Below, piece after piece: positions 1 to 10,754 of a stretch of 64,000 nt of DNA. This DNA comes from Mesorhabditis belari (Eukaryota > Nematoda > Chromadorea > Rhabditida > Rhabditidae): NCBI GenBank assembly GCA_958450365.1, contig CAUEEP010000112.1, forward strand, positions 62,001-126,000, in the 5' to 3' direction. The notes under the pieces were generated by a model. The model was not told the DNA's origin and did not search any database. It saw nothing but the letters and a program-made list of their open reading frames with translations. The position numbers and the translations under genes were made by a program. Numbering within the stretch: position 1 is the first letter of the stretch; each line of letters begins with the position of its first letter.

Positions 1-42
1 TAGAAAGCCATAAAGCCCTACTCTAGCGGCAGTGGGATACGT

Positions 43-113
43 GTTGGTGTAGCTCATTCGTAGAGTGTTTCCCTGGTAAGTCAGCGGTCGCTGGTTCGAA
101 CCCGGCCACCGTG
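43..113 (+). tRNA. tRNA-Thr-like sequence, probably a tRNA-derived repeat
   Basis: A D-arm (GCTC paired with GAGT), a seven-base anticodon-type loop that would present GGT (Thr), and a T-arm with the TTCGAAC loop and a five-pair stem follow each other at tRNA spacing. The anticodon stem has two mismatches and the acceptor pairs over only about five of seven positions, so a working tRNA is doubtful. The same leader (about 27-42) recurs next to kinase 2 copies without the tRNA part, which suggests a dispersed tRNA-derived repeat. Confidence 0.45.
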
Positions 114-263
114 CATCTATTCCCAGCCCCAACCCGTCCAACTATAAGTCATTTTTTACTAGATTAGCAAGTAGAAATCTTGTCTTTCTACTGTATTTCG
201 ATTTTAAATCTCGTCTTTCTACTGGATGAATATATACAACAACCTTAAGCTTTACTGTTTCAG

Positions 264-539
264 ATTTTGGTTCCAATCACAACGATCGCCATTCCTTTGA
301 TCATATTGGTAACTATTGTCGTCGGAGAAGTTTCCGTTTCTCAAGGTCTGACAAGTTCTCAAGTTTTCAATTTTCATCAATACCCAGCCTTTCTCAACTT
401 TACCGTTGCGATCGCCTACACGCACACAAAGCTCTCATCTTGCAATATCATTTTCACATCAAAACTCTACAAAAGCTATTTGCTTCGTTTGATTTTTAGA
501 ATTTTGAGACGGTTTTCATCAATTATTTTTAGAAATTAG
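264..539 (+). CDS. Last exon of a seven-transmembrane receptor-like gene (partial)
   Basis: The exon opens directly after a TTTCAG acceptor (258-263) and stays open for 91 codons to a TAG. The first 20 or so residues are strongly hydrophobic (a run of I, V, P and L), a second apolar stretch follows around residues 40-52, and the tail is rich in K, R and S. Two helices followed by a basic tail fit the end of a nematode chemoreceptor-type protein. Upstream exons lie outside the window or were not found. The family is not identified; this rests on hydrophobicity and exon form only. Confidence 0.4.
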   Translation: MLVPITTIAIPLIILVTIVVGEVSVSQGLTSSQVFNFHQYPAFLNFTVAIAYTHTKLSSCNIIFTSKLYKSYLLRLIFRILRRFSSIIFRN

Positions 540-911
540 TTCAATTTACAGGAAAATTCCCGTCAATTTGATTGTGCCGAGTCAATTTACAAAGAGCAAT
601 TTCGAGCGGACGATCATGCCAGAGATGTCACGGGTCAAATAATCTAAAAATCTAAAAATCTCGCAAAACTATTACAAAAAAATCATGCTAAATGCATAAA
701 AATACCGAAATTTTACTGAAAACTTTCTAATAATTAAACAAAAAATTCAAATTTCAGGTAAATTGAGCGTGATTGAGGGATACGTGTTGGTGTAGCTCAT
801 TCGTAGAGCGTTTTCCTAGTGAGCCAGAGGTCGCTGGTTCGAACCCCGCCTGAAGAATTATCTGATTTCTTCTCTTTGTGTACATTTTCTGAAGTTTTAC
901 TTGAACAATAT
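540..911. other. Spacer holding only the tRNA-like relic
   Basis: AT-rich sequence between the receptor exon and the F-box-like gene. Apart from the tRNA-like copy I see no exon with splice sites and no repeat shared with the rest of the window. Confidence 0.4.
786..849 (+). tRNA. Second tRNA-Thr-like relic
   Basis: Near copy of the sequence at 43-113, with the same leader (GGGATACGTGTTGG), a perfect GCTC/GAGC D-stem and a TTCGAAC T-loop. The anticodon-type loop would present AGT (Thr). The 3' acceptor half does not pair, so this is read as a decayed or SINE-like copy. Confidence 0.4.
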
Positions 912-2058
912 TTATTCTTCGAAAAAACGAATCAAATTTCTTTTTATAAAAGCCATAAATTTCCAACTGACTCGATTACAAATAAACATAATATAAAGGA
1001 CAACAAATTTCCCAGCCGAATTTTTCAATCGATAAAGCTTTCGCTTGTTCTCTCCATGAAAATCAACAATCGTTTCCGGAGAAAGGTAGATTTTCTCAAA
1101 ATATTCAAAATATTTCAAATCAAAGTCTTTCTTTAGTTGATCATAGATTTGGGAATTGTCATTAAAGCTCAATTCTTCAACATTTAAAAGCGAATTGATT
1201 GAATTGCAAACATTTTGACAAACTTCGTCAAAAGTTTCGTTTTCACAGAGTTTCCCTTGAATCAGAATCGCTTTTCGATCAGGATTTTGACTAGGGATTT
1301 CTTTTAAGACCGACTTTAAACATTTGAAATCATCCAAATCAAAGTTTTTATCGAAAAGTACCAAATCTGTATTGATTTTCTTCAGCACTTCGTAAAGAAT
1401 CTCACTTTTCGGGGTGTAAAATTGCTTGACTTTAGCTGATCGAATGTTCGGTTTGAAAAGGATTTTCTCGAAATCTTCTATTTCAATCGAATATGCATTT
1501 GTTTCGTATTGAGTTGAGCTCATGTCTTTTCCACGAAAATCCAAAGTAAAATTCTCAACAACATTCAAATAGAAATCATCGATGAATTTTTGAGCAAAAG
1601 ACAGGTTAATCGCCATTTCGAATGAGGAAACTGCTCGGAGATTGGAGAATTTTCGAGCAAATATTTCTAGATCTTTTTCAATATTTCCATTCACTTCATC
1701 ATCATATCGACAATGCCAGAATTTTAGAGTTTGACAAGAATTGAGTAAATTCAATATAAAGAAAGGATTCTTCATGTCAAAGCCTCCTTTTGAGTCTATC
1801 CAAATCCCATCCATTGCTCTGATTTCGATCTGTTTTCCATTTTTTTGGCGCAATCACTATCTCAAAAGTCGATTTTTCAATTTTCGGATAATAGAAAATA
1901 GAAATTGAGCGAACTTTCCGCAATGGTCCATTTTTTAGAAGAAAACTTCTGCACTTTTTATCCGTTTTGAGAAAATTTAATGCATCAAAGAAATCGATTT
2001 GGCGTAACGATAAATCTTTGAGCTCTTCGGGTAAATTTTTCAAAGGGATTTTGATCAT
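912..2058 (-). CDS. F-box-like protein, one frameshift
   Basis: Starts at ATG 2056-2058. The N-terminus has a proline-leucine pattern (IPLKNLPEELKDLSLRQIDF) resembling the first helix of an F-box, then a long tail rich in F, N, K, D and L of the kind seen in nematode F-box proteins with FTH/DUF38-like substrate domains. Such proteins normally link substrates to an SCF ubiquitin ligase; that role is inferred from the family. The frame breaks at a run of seven T (plus strand about 1840-1846): the upstream frame reads FEIVI, and the downstream frame continues RQKNGKQIEIR with no loss. One base changes the frame, so this is either a sequencing indel or a young pseudogene. About 380 codons in total. 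No introns are needed. Confidence 0.5.
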
Positions 2059-2103
2059 AGCGAAAGGTGAATACAAATATTCGTAACAAAAGCTTAGATT
2101 CAA

Positions 2104-2880
2104 ATAGGAATTGAAGATTTAAGCAAGTAGGTTTTTCGTTGAATCAACGCTTTTTAAATCTTTGATGCCATTTTTAAATTCGCTAATCGTTTCCCCGTCA
2201 TTTGGCCTTTTGTGTAGGGCTCTTTTTGGTGTGAAGTGGGAGGAGAAAGTTTGTGCTTGACAGCTTTACAAGCATCACATTGTCTAAAGAAATAAATCCA
2301 CCTAGCTGCTTGAAAAAGGTTATTCTTAAAAGTAAAAAATGATAAAGCTTAAGAATTTGAACTGTAGAGATTTTGAGGATTTTTTGAAAAAGCAAAAGTT
2401 AAAATATTTCACAAACATCAATCCAACATGAGCTATTTAGTTAAAAGTTTGTCTTAGATTCATCATTTCGGACACTAGCTATTATCAATTTTGATGAATT
2501 TGATCGGGAATTTATAAAGAATTCCGACTAGAATGCAATTCTTGAATGGCTCTCAGTTATGAAAGGTTCGAACGCTAAAATCTCGTACTTGTTCGTTGAT
2601 TATTTTGTTGCAAAGATATTAAAAGAAGAAAAGAACATTGAACGTTGATTAAAAGAACATTTCAACTTGTTAACAACTTACGTTTTCACTACAAGACCTT
2701 CCTCACTTCCGCTGTGCTAGTGTTCGCGATCATTAGTCATAATCATGACATTCACAACAGCAATAATTGTAAGCATAAAACAATATTTTGTTGTGTAAAC
2801 ACAATTAACTTTTATAAAGCGTAGACTTAGGCTTATCGCCTGTCATATCCGATTTAGACTCAATCTCCATCTAACCCTTT
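2104..2880. other. Gene-poor stretch
   Basis: AT-rich sequence with short open frames only. No splice-bounded exon or recognisable domain was seen on either strand. Confidence 0.35.
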
Positions 2881-2887
2881 AAAACAG

Positions 2888-3665
2888 GAATTTTTCTTTT
2901 ACTTTGTAGATGGTATAAAAGAAGATATTGAGCTGAAAATTTGAAATCGGAGGTTTTCGGGATTGGGGAAACGATTGGTGCTGTTCATTTTATTGAGTCT
3001 ATCAACTGGAACTTGGGTTTAATTGGTTGAAACTTACACAACTTACATGCTGTTTCATTCATTCACCTGACGATTCATCCACTCATGCTGATTAGCATGA
3101 ATGGATGAACTGTGAACTGAACATTATTTGCTACTCCAATCAATTGATTCAGCGGTCAAAATGGAGCAGCAATATCGTAAAATGTGCAATGTTTTCTGAC
3201 CGAGCACCACGAAAATCAGCTGGTCAAAAGATGGGACGTTCTCTTTTATCTCGAATGATATCGCTTTGATTCGTAGATTTCTTAAAGTAACTAATAGTTT
3301 TCTTCGGTTAAAAGAGCCTCTGTATTTCGGGAAAGCTCAATCGAATCAGAATCCCGAAAACGATTCATTGATCAGATTGGGTGCGTACCAAGGGAAAAGC
3401 CCAGTCACCGCTTCTTTCACCGTCAGTCACCGCTTCACAGCGATTCCAAAAGGAAAGCCCGTATACCAAACGTGTTTGCCAGATGGCGAGCGATCACGCG
3501 GTCAGACAAAGACTTTTGCACAGGGATTTTTCTTTTGCTTTGTAGATGGTCCCAAAATAAGATATTCTCAGCTGTAAATTTGTATTGGTGGTTTTCGGGG
3601 TCAGGGAATCGAAAGAAGTTATTTATTTTATTGAGTCTACGATTTCTATAATTTGGTTTTCCTTT
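2888..3665 (+). repeat. Dispersed repeat, two direct copies
   Basis: A unit of about 140 bp occurs at 2888-3030 and 3522-3665 in the same orientation: TTTTTCTTTTRCTTTGTAGATGG, then GGTTTTCGGG, then a TTTATTGAGTCT block. A third, more diverged copy lies at 8372-8500. The short frame at 3266-3577 between the first two shows no known domain. I do not recognise the element, and no terminal inverted repeats were found. Confidence 0.5.
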
Positions 3666-4011
3666 TTGAAACCTAAACCAATAGATTGTGAAACTGATGT
3701 AAGAAATAGAAATGATTCTCGATCTTTAGAAATAAAAATCTGATAAGAATGGCAAGAAAATACAATGAAGGCTTTAGCTTTTGAAAGGCCAAAATAGAAA
3801 CAAAATTGTTAAGCGCCTTAAAATTTGTGTGTCGAATGTGAGGAAACCGTTTTCGTACTTGGAAAAATTCAAAAGCGATCTGAGGAATTCTGACGTAACT
3901 GAGCAAAGAAAAGTATATTTAAGGAAAGAGTTTGGGCTGTTGGAAAGCAGATAAACTGTGTACTTTCTTTAATAATTGTTTAACAACAGTTTTTTTACAA
4001 AAACCTTTAGA
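3666..4011. other. Intergenic region upstream of the cysteine-rich gene
   Basis: Short minus-strand frames are open but have no domain, start context or splice partners that I trust. The sequence ends in AAACCTTTAG just before the ATG at 4012, which could serve as a splice-leader acceptor. Confidence 0.3.
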
Positions 4012-5056
4012 ATGTTCAAGCTAGTTGTGCTCTTTGACCATCATCTTCGGCGTCAGCGCTTTCGGCGAAGTTGGGGTAAGTTTTAATGTTCATTAGATAT
4101 AGATAAATGTGTTACGGTAGAACTTTAGCTTACTAATTACAAAACTTTAGTCAATTGGCTTGATCTTGAATGCTTTTAATTGAGTATCGCATTTTTTCTA
4201 ATAAAAAGACCCTCGTATAAGCAGCAAAAGTGTCTCAGGCTTTGAAACTGAAACTTGACTTAATAGTAAGGCCTGTTATCTCGGGAAAAACTGTTCTAAA
4301 GATGATTCAGATTAAACGAAAGATGATGTCTATCAAAAATGCAACTATTGACTAACAAACTTTCAGCAACAATGTATCTCAGCAAAACCGGAAACTGGGA
4401 ACGGTTGTGGAAAAGGGAACCAGTGTGCGTATACGAAGTGTTTCTTTGTACGTGGTGTTCTGATTTGCTCTGGTTACTGTACACCAATCACTCCTTCATC
4501 ACCACCACCGGTATCTCTACTCTTGTAGCCATTCTTAACTTTCTCTAGCTTCATTTCGTTTTAAACAAAATTCGAAGTATATTGTAGAGCCACTGGACTG
4601 GTATTATTGGCCTACTTTTATGCAATCTTGTTCATGATCTAGAAAGTAACTGTAAAGTAAGAATAAACACGAAATAAGTTGAACATTTTAGCGCTCGTGC
4701 AACACAAATGCGGATTGTCTTGCAGGCGAGTATTGCCCACAAAAGTGTCGACTAAATTGGGCAACAGAAGTGTGTTCTGGGACTTATTGTGCTCCAATCC
4801 CGCCAACCACCGCCGCCACAACGACAACTACCGAAATTAATGTTGGTTTTGACAACTACATCACCACAATTTCGGGATTTTTAGTACTACTTTTCCAGAG
4901 TACTGCATTCTGGGATTTAATAGTAATTTTCAGCGCATCTGTTACACGAATGGTGAGTGCAGACAAAATGAGTATTGTGATTCGACAAATTGTCGTCCAA
5001 ATTGGTCCGAAGGATGCCGGGGTGTTTGCCGTGTAAAAACATCGACTAAATACTAA
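4012..5056 (+). CDS. Secreted multi-module cysteine-rich protein
   Basis: Four exons can be read. Exon 1 (4012-4075) encodes a hydrophobic signal peptide, but one extra base near 4036 splits it between two frames: MFKLVVLF, then TIIFGVSAFGEVG. Exons 2 (about 4367-4510), 3 (about 4690-4850) and 4 (4936-5056) each begin in phase 0 after a TTTCAG or TTTTAG acceptor, and each carries one cysteine module of about 35 residues, patterned C-x5-9-C-x5-6-C-x3-4-C-x9-10-C-x3-C. Modules 1 and 2 are followed by proline/threonine linkers; module 3 runs to the stop at 5054-5056. A polyadenylation signal AATAAA lies at 5066-5071. The module resembles EB- or antistasin-like repeats, but I cannot assign a family. 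Export follows from the signal peptide. The neighbour at 5490 is built similarly. Confidence 0.6.
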
Positions 5057-5065
5057 ATACGTTTG

Positions 5066-5071
5066 AATAAA
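5066..5071 (+). terminator. Polyadenylation signal of the cysteine-rich gene
   Basis: AATAAA ten bases after the TAA stop at 5054-5056, inside AT-rich sequence. Confidence 0.6.
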
Positions 5072-5489
5072 TTGTTACTGAATTTTATTTTAAGGTCCAG
5101 GAACCTGCAGTAAAGCAAGACTAGATCTGCGGCAAGGTTTGGGTTCTAGCCTTGCCTGGTCGGGTCCACTTTTCTTTGCAACGAAAAGTCAAAACTGTAC
5201 AATTTGTTTGCTCTAATTGCTTTGTCTAAAGTGAAGTGGGTAAAATTTTCTTTTTTTTTGCCTGTGTCTTGTTGAAATCGTAAAAACAAGGGAATTTTTT
5301 TTGTTTGTTTAATCACTATTTGTACACCTTTTGTAGTAGTAGACAAGAAAAAAAGAGCTATTTAAATAAAAACAAATATTCAGAAACAGATACAGCCGAG
5401 CACGACATCAACTTTGTTGAGATATAAAAAGGCAGAAATTTTGAAGCCAATCATAAGCCTTAAAAAGCCTTAAAAATTGCTATTTCCTC
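5072..5489. other. Spacer between the two cysteine-rich genes
   Basis: T- and A-rich intergenic sequence without a supported exon. A run of T at 5251-5259 is the only simple repeat. Confidence 0.35.
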
Positions 5490-6983
5490 ATGTTTTCTTC
5501 TGCTCGTTTTAGCCTAACTTTTGCGGTAAGAGATTTTCCCTAACTTTCATGAACCTTAAACTTTAGTGCGGGTTTTCAAGTGCTCAATCATCTCTTGATT
5601 TGTCACCAACAACGCAAAACAATGATCCAATTGATATCAGTGAGGAAACATCAATTCCTCCCGTATCCAGCTCAAAACAGCGGCAGGTTGCCAATCACAG
5701 GTAAAAGGAAACGGGGAATTTATTAACGTAAACTCTCTAATATTAGGTTAAAACATAATTCTTGATCGCCTTTTTAGAATTCTTTTTAGAAATGAATAAT
5801 GCGTCTTTTAATCAACGGTTTCTTTAATTAGTTTACTACTTTTCTGCAATAGAGCATTGAAATCTTGAGAAAATTGATGGAAAGATGAGTCGTTTTATGG
5901 GGTTTTTTGAGAGAATTTTATGAAAAATTAGTTGTTACACCCGGATTTGGTTAAAAACAAATCAAAATTGGCTTAAAAGCTAGAAAAATAAGCAAGAAAG
6001 ATTTTCTATTTGAAGCAAATCATAGGATATTTGGGTGGCTTTTTCATTTTTCTAAACAGAAATAGAAAAAAAGTGATCAAGACTTCTGTTCGGACCTAAT
6101 AGACGATCAAGACTTCTCTTCGGACCTAATAAACGATCAAGACTTATGTTCGAACTCCCACTCTTACTATTAGAGAAATTTTTCATTTGTTTCGAATTTT
6201 TTCAACTCTAAAGTTGAATAGTGACAAAGTCTTGAATCTTTTAAAGATTTCAAGTGTTTCAACTGTTAGATAGCAGGCTAAAAGGCTGTCTTTGGGGCTA
6301 GATAAATCAAACCTATCAAACTTACTCATTTTGAGGCCTTCCAAACTTTGGTGTATTGTAATTAGGGCACGAAAAAGATTTAGAAATAAATACGATGGTT
6401 TCAGGCTGAAAGCGAGAAGCCAATTGTAGTGGCTGGTGAAGAAGGGAACGCTTCCCCGACGCTTCTCCCATTTCCAACTCTACCTCCTTTCCCCACATTC
6501 CCCTCTTTTACTTTCCCTCCCTTCCCCAGCTTTCCCCCATTCCCATCTTTCTCACGCCCACACTTCTACCTTTCCCATCATTCCCAGCTTTTCCAACATT
6601 GCCCACCATATCAACAGTATCTCCACAAAATCTTCTGCAATGTCTTTTTGAGGTAACCTAATCAATAACTCATCTTGTAATCCTTTTTTTAGTCGGGCAC
6701 ATTTGTATCCGGAATTGTCTGAACAATGAGGCTGGTAGTCCGAAGGTAAAAAAAAACTGCAAAAAGCTTTTCTACAGAAAATCTTAGGAAACATTTTCAT
6801 GCTACAACCAGACACAGTGCTCAACAGGACAGGTGTGTTGTACTGCATTCGAATTGCTATCAATTTTCTCTCCACCTTCCCAGCAACAAGTAAGAAATAT
6901 CGAAAACTTTTAAAACTAAAGCTTTCCAGCAAAACGGCACTTGTCAGCCTTTTTTCTGCCCTTTTGGACAAATTCCTCTGTGA
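5490..6983 (+). CDS. Second secreted cysteine-rich protein with a Pro/Phe-rich linker
   Basis: Exon 1 (5490-5525) starts MFSSARFSLTFA and joins in phase 0 to exon 2 (about 5569-5700), which begins CGFSSAQSS; together these read as a signal peptide followed by a Ser/Thr/Asn-rich stretch. A later exon (about 6405-6652) is a low-complexity block of P, F, S and T from C/T-rich DNA. Three short exons follow: 6693-6745 (CIRNCLNNEAGSPK), 6788-6889 (ETFSCYNQTQCSTGQVCC and a Ser/Pro/Gln end) and 6930-6983 (NGTCQPFFCPFGQIPL, stop TGA). The last three join cleanly and form a cysteine-rich C-terminus. The joins around the Pro-rich exon do not keep phase, so a small exon is missing from my model or an indel is present. 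AATAAA lies at 7011-7016. Confidence 0.5.
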
Positions 6984-7010
6984 AATTATTTACGATTGTA
7001 TTTATTGACT

Positions 7011-7016
7011 AATAAA
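7011..7016 (+). terminator. Polyadenylation signal
   Basis: AATAAA 28 bases after the TGA stop at 6981-6983 of the second cysteine-rich gene. Confidence 0.6.
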
Positions 7017-7419
7017 GGATAATAAATTCATAGAAATTTTGGGCTTCCTTTTTGCTATAAAGAACCAAGTGCACACTCATAACTCATTGTTTGCTACTAA
7101 TAATAGAACTAATAATAGAACTAATAATAGAACTTCTTCGTAACTGCAAAGAAACTTAAACATTCTTGCCTAGTAATGGGTCGAATACTGGTTTGGTTAG
7201 TAAAGACTTTTAAAATCTCAATCTTCTCAGTCAAGTACAAGTCAATTAAAATCAAGTTAAAAGTTAGCTTTGACTGATTTAGCTTCAGATATATTTTAAT
7301 GTTTATTGACACCATTGTACCCTAAAATAGAAACTTCATTAATTCATGAGTTGTAAATGATTGATACATTCAAGAAAGGTGATACAAAGTCATAAATGAA
7401 GGCTTTTATCTATTTACTT

Positions 7420-10338
7420 TTAACCTTTTTTTTGTGGCTTTTTCGGCAGCAAACGCAAAATTTCCTGTCTAATTTTGTCGGCGAAAAATTTTCCATGCCT
7501 TTCTTCATCCGTTTTTCCGTCATCTAAAGAACAGAAGTATAACAATACGTGAGATCAAACTTGATTTTATTTTGATTTCGATTTCACTAACATTTTGCGT
7601 GGTTTCACTTTGTGGTGAAAGCAAATCAGCGACAAAGCAAACAGTTCATTCCACATTGTCCAATGGAAGCAGTACATTTAGACACTTTGACAAAACGGTG
7701 ATTGTGTCGGATGCCTCGAAAATTTTGCCGCTGGGTGATGAGGTTGGTAAGAGACAAGGACAAAATTTTGTTCTTGTTCAAAACAAGAACAAGAACAAAA
7801 TCTTGGCCTTGGCGTGGCTATGCCCAGCTCGAGGGAAAATGGAAATCGCTTTTGACGCTGTGCCGGCTTGATTAGATTTCTCGAAACAAACCAGACATTG
7901 AAGAAGTGTTTACTTTTCGAAAAAAACAAAAGATAAATGCTCAAAAATTTCTCTTTTCTTGAATGATTATTTTCTTTTTATGAACCAGGCACTTTAAAGT
8001 AGAAAACAATGGGTGGACGAGTGGAGGAGATACCCCAAAACCCCTGAACTGAGCTGCGTTGATGAAAATCGTTTTCCCGTTGCTCGCCACCCCGTAACCA
8101 ACCATGAACATGACCGAAGCAATGAAATCTAAATATTCTGATTTAAAATCGGATGCAGGATATGAATTTTTGGGAATTCTACGGGAGGGGGAATTTATAG
8201 AAAATAATGATAAACTTAAAGCAAAAATTGATTCGAAGAATTTGGGCATAGTGATCGCTCAAAGCGCGGGAGGCTTCAGCCGACCACCTCCGCTTCCACT
8301 TTGAGGATTCCAAAGACCCTTAGACCAAAGGGATATGCCAGAACGATTATGCGGCTGCACAAAGAACACCTTTTACACAGAGATTTTTCTATTTTGGATG
8401 GCCCCAAAAGAAAATATTCAAGTTTTCGGGGTCAGGGAATCGATTGGAGCTATTCATTTTTCCTAGTTTCTACCAATTGAAACTTGGGCTTAATTGGTCT
8501 AAATTTTTAGACTCTTATAAAGAATCTTAAATAGATTCTTCTTTTGCTTTTAAAAAAAGAGTCACTTTTGCTAATTGATGTTTAGCTTTTCGTATTTACT
8601 TGGGATTTCTTGCTTCAACCGCTTTCAACAGTTCAACATCTCCATATCGTCCATCTAGAAAACCTGAAAATTTACTTTAAAATTCACCTATAAAATCTAG
8701 GAAAAGTGAAACCTTTTGGTGGTTGATGTGTGATGAGAATGTCGACATTGTCGGGGATTTTCGCCCATTTCTCTCGAGTCTCCTCTCCGGGTTCACAGTA
8801 GAAAGGCGGAGTTGAGAAAAGACGATAGTTCATTGTATGCCACGAACTTCCGTAGAGTTTAATTCCCTCAATCTACATTCATAAAGGTTTACATGAATTT
8901 TTCCTTTTCAAACCTCAATAGAAGTATCGTTTAACAGTTCGCATGCCGTCAAAAGTTTTGCCTTTTCGCTGAAAAGGGACTGATTTGAATTGAATTGATT
9001 GAAGTTACTAAAATTGTGCATCGAAACCGTTCTCGTGATTGCCCGCGATGACCACTTTCCGTCGATGGGGCAATTGTGCGAGTTGATCGTTGAACTCTCG
9101 TACCCTTTCCTCATCACCGTGATTCGTGAAATCTCCACAGTGAATGAGGACGTCACCATCGGGGATTCGATTCTGTAATGAAATAAACGAGATTAGACAT
9201 TTTAAACAGCACTACATACAACTCTTATACAGGGTGCGTCATAATTGTCGCAAAAGGTATCACGCGCGTTATTCCGATAACTACCTGGCTCTTCTCTAGG
9301 CTGAACTCTTGCCCCGGGGCTCGTAAAGATTTCGGAATTCGCATTTGAACTTATCAGCAAGATGGCGCACCGGCCCACAAATCCAAGAAAGTCCAAGGGT
9401 TCTGCCAAAACAACTTCCTGGACTTCATTTCTTTTTTGATTGACCATCTAGTTCTCCAGACCTCAACCCAATGAATTTTACAGTGTGATCGGTTCTAGAA
9501 GCCAAAGCTTGTTCAAAGCCTCACAAAAACATCGAAATCTTAAAGAAATGACTGTTGAAAGCGTGGGAAGAGCTCGATCAAGCCTATTTGGTCGCCACCG
9601 TTGACGCCTTTCCGAAACGCCTGCGAGCCTGCTCAAATGCTAATGGTGGCCGATTCGAATTTGATAATTGATTTATAATTGTTAATGTACAATAAATGTT
9701 ATTCAGGTAAAAATTTGTCTTTTTTACTCTTGTCTGCCTTAAAATCAGAACTTTATCTTGTTGCGACAATTATGGCGCACTCAATATTTAGAAAAAATCA
9801 TTGTGCATTCAGGATGTGTCATCAACAGGTTTGGTATAAAAGCTAAATGCTAAACCAAAGCTGAGTCATAACCCAGGTCAAAGGCAAGCCAAGTCAAAGC
9901 CAATGGCTTTCAATCGATCTTGACCTGGAATTTCAATCCTATCGTTAGAGTTGGCGTAAAACCTTAGAAAATCTTGCCTTTATTCTACAGTTAGCTCGGC
10001 CTAGAATTTACGAGAATTGCGCAAAGATGGCTGGGCTTAGCCCTGGCCTAAATTTGGCGCTTTTTCCAACCCTGATCATCAATACTAATCATTTCTTCAC
10101 CTCCACTCACCATAATTTTTGCCATTTCCTCATGCGTATCGGAGATCACCACAAATTTCAGCCAAATTCCCGTTTCATCTGGTGAATTAACCGCACTGAA
10201 AGTGGGAAAGTTTGAAAAGATGTTAAAAAACCTAGTGAAATGTAAAAAAACAAACTTTTCCAGCAGCACATCTCCGCTTTTTGTCTCTTCTCGTCCGAAA
10301 AGCGAAATGTTTGTAAAAGCGTTGATGATTCTTCTCAT
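7420..10338 (-). CDS. Metallophosphoesterase, MPPED1/MPPED2-like
   Basis: A calcineurin-like phosphoesterase, which binds two metals and hydrolyses phosphodiesters. Exons on the minus strand: 10256-10338 (start ATG), 10111-10195, 8914-9172, 8713-8872, 8600-8663, about 8034-8128, and 7420-7523 (less sure). The order of motifs fits MPPED proteins: VVISDTHEE (D-x-H), DVLIHCGDFTNHGDEERV (GD), VVIAGNHE (GNHE), a middle EGIKLYGSSWHTMNYR block, DILITHQPPKGF (THxPP), and FHCFGHVHG then GYGVASNGKTIFINAAQ (GHxHxGYG). All joins from exon 1 to exon 6 keep phase. Two single-base insertions break the frame: one in a TTTT run just after GNHENGFDAQF (about 9020), one within GHVHG/GYG (about 8106). All metal-binding residues remain. 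The C-terminus is uncertain, because exon 7 can be read in two frames. The intron between exons 2 and 3 holds a dead transposon. Confidence 0.75.
7755..7812. repeat. Perfect-looking hairpin
   Basis: Arms of about 25 bases (7755-7779 and 7787-7812) are nearly complementary around a seven-base loop; the core is ATTTTGTTCTTGTTC against its complement. It lies inside the last large intron of the phosphoesterase gene, next to an open plus-strand frame that has no recognisable domain. Confidence 0.6.
8372..8500 (+). repeat. Third copy of the 2.9 / 3.5 kb dispersed repeat
   Basis: Shares the ATTTTTCTWTTTTGGATGG start, the GTTTTCGGGGTCAGGGAATCG block and the ATTGAAACTTGGGYTTAATTGG end with the copies at 2888 and 3522. 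It lies in the intron between exons 5 and 6 of the phosphoesterase gene. Confidence 0.5.
9230..9784 (+). mobile_element. Internally deleted Tc1/mariner element (DD37D-like)
   Basis: Terminal inverted repeats GTGCGTCATAATTGTCGCAA (left) and its near complement (right) sit just inside TA dinucleotides at 9228-9229 and 9785-9786, the usual target duplication of this superfamily. Inside, on the plus strand, are the broken remains of a transposase C-terminus: GAPAHKSKKVQGFCQNN, then SSPDLNPMNF, then EELDQAYLVATVDAFPKRLR and ANGGRFE. The SPDLNPMDF-type motif is typical of DD37D elements; here the last acidic residue is N. At 555 bp it lacks the N-terminal half and cannot move itself. It sits in an intron of the phosphoesterase gene. 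Confidence 0.75.
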
Positions 10339-10754
10339 TTAGCAATTTGTTTGAAGAAATTTTGAAGAAAGATTAGTGGTTTGAAATAAAAATTCAAATA
10401 AAATATTAATTTAGTTGAAAAATATTCTTTTCTCTGAGAATAGCAGAGTTTGAAGGGTGATGAGTGAAAAAAGAAGAGAGAACACTGGAAATAGGGAAAC
10501 TAGAGTCAGCAAAGCTGAGAAAAGAGTAAAGGAGATTTCGAAATAAATTTTCTTTGTTGAGCTTACGAAAGTGACTTCGAAATCATCTTTTTAGTCTGTA
10601 AACAGATTGAAAGCTTGTTAATCTTTTCGAATTTTCTCCTTATTTTACTGCTTGTTAACTTTGAGTAAAAATCAATCTCAATGAGTTTTGCTTTAAGTAC
10701 TTGAGAAGAAAATCCTGAAAATTGTTGAAAAGTGATTCTCCATTTTCTATTGAG
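10339..10754. other. Stretch without a supported gene
   Basis: Upstream of the phosphoesterase start. AT-rich; one minus-strand frame (10563-10763) is open but shows no domain. Confidence 0.3.

Noticed and set aside
3266..3577. Open frame of 103 codons
   Set aside because: Overlaps the dispersed repeat, has no domain and no splice partner.
7572..7871. Plus-strand frame with a hydrophobic start
   Set aside because: No ATG at the start, ends in a hairpin repeat, and lies in an intron of the phosphoesterase gene. It could still be a small gene, but I cannot support it.
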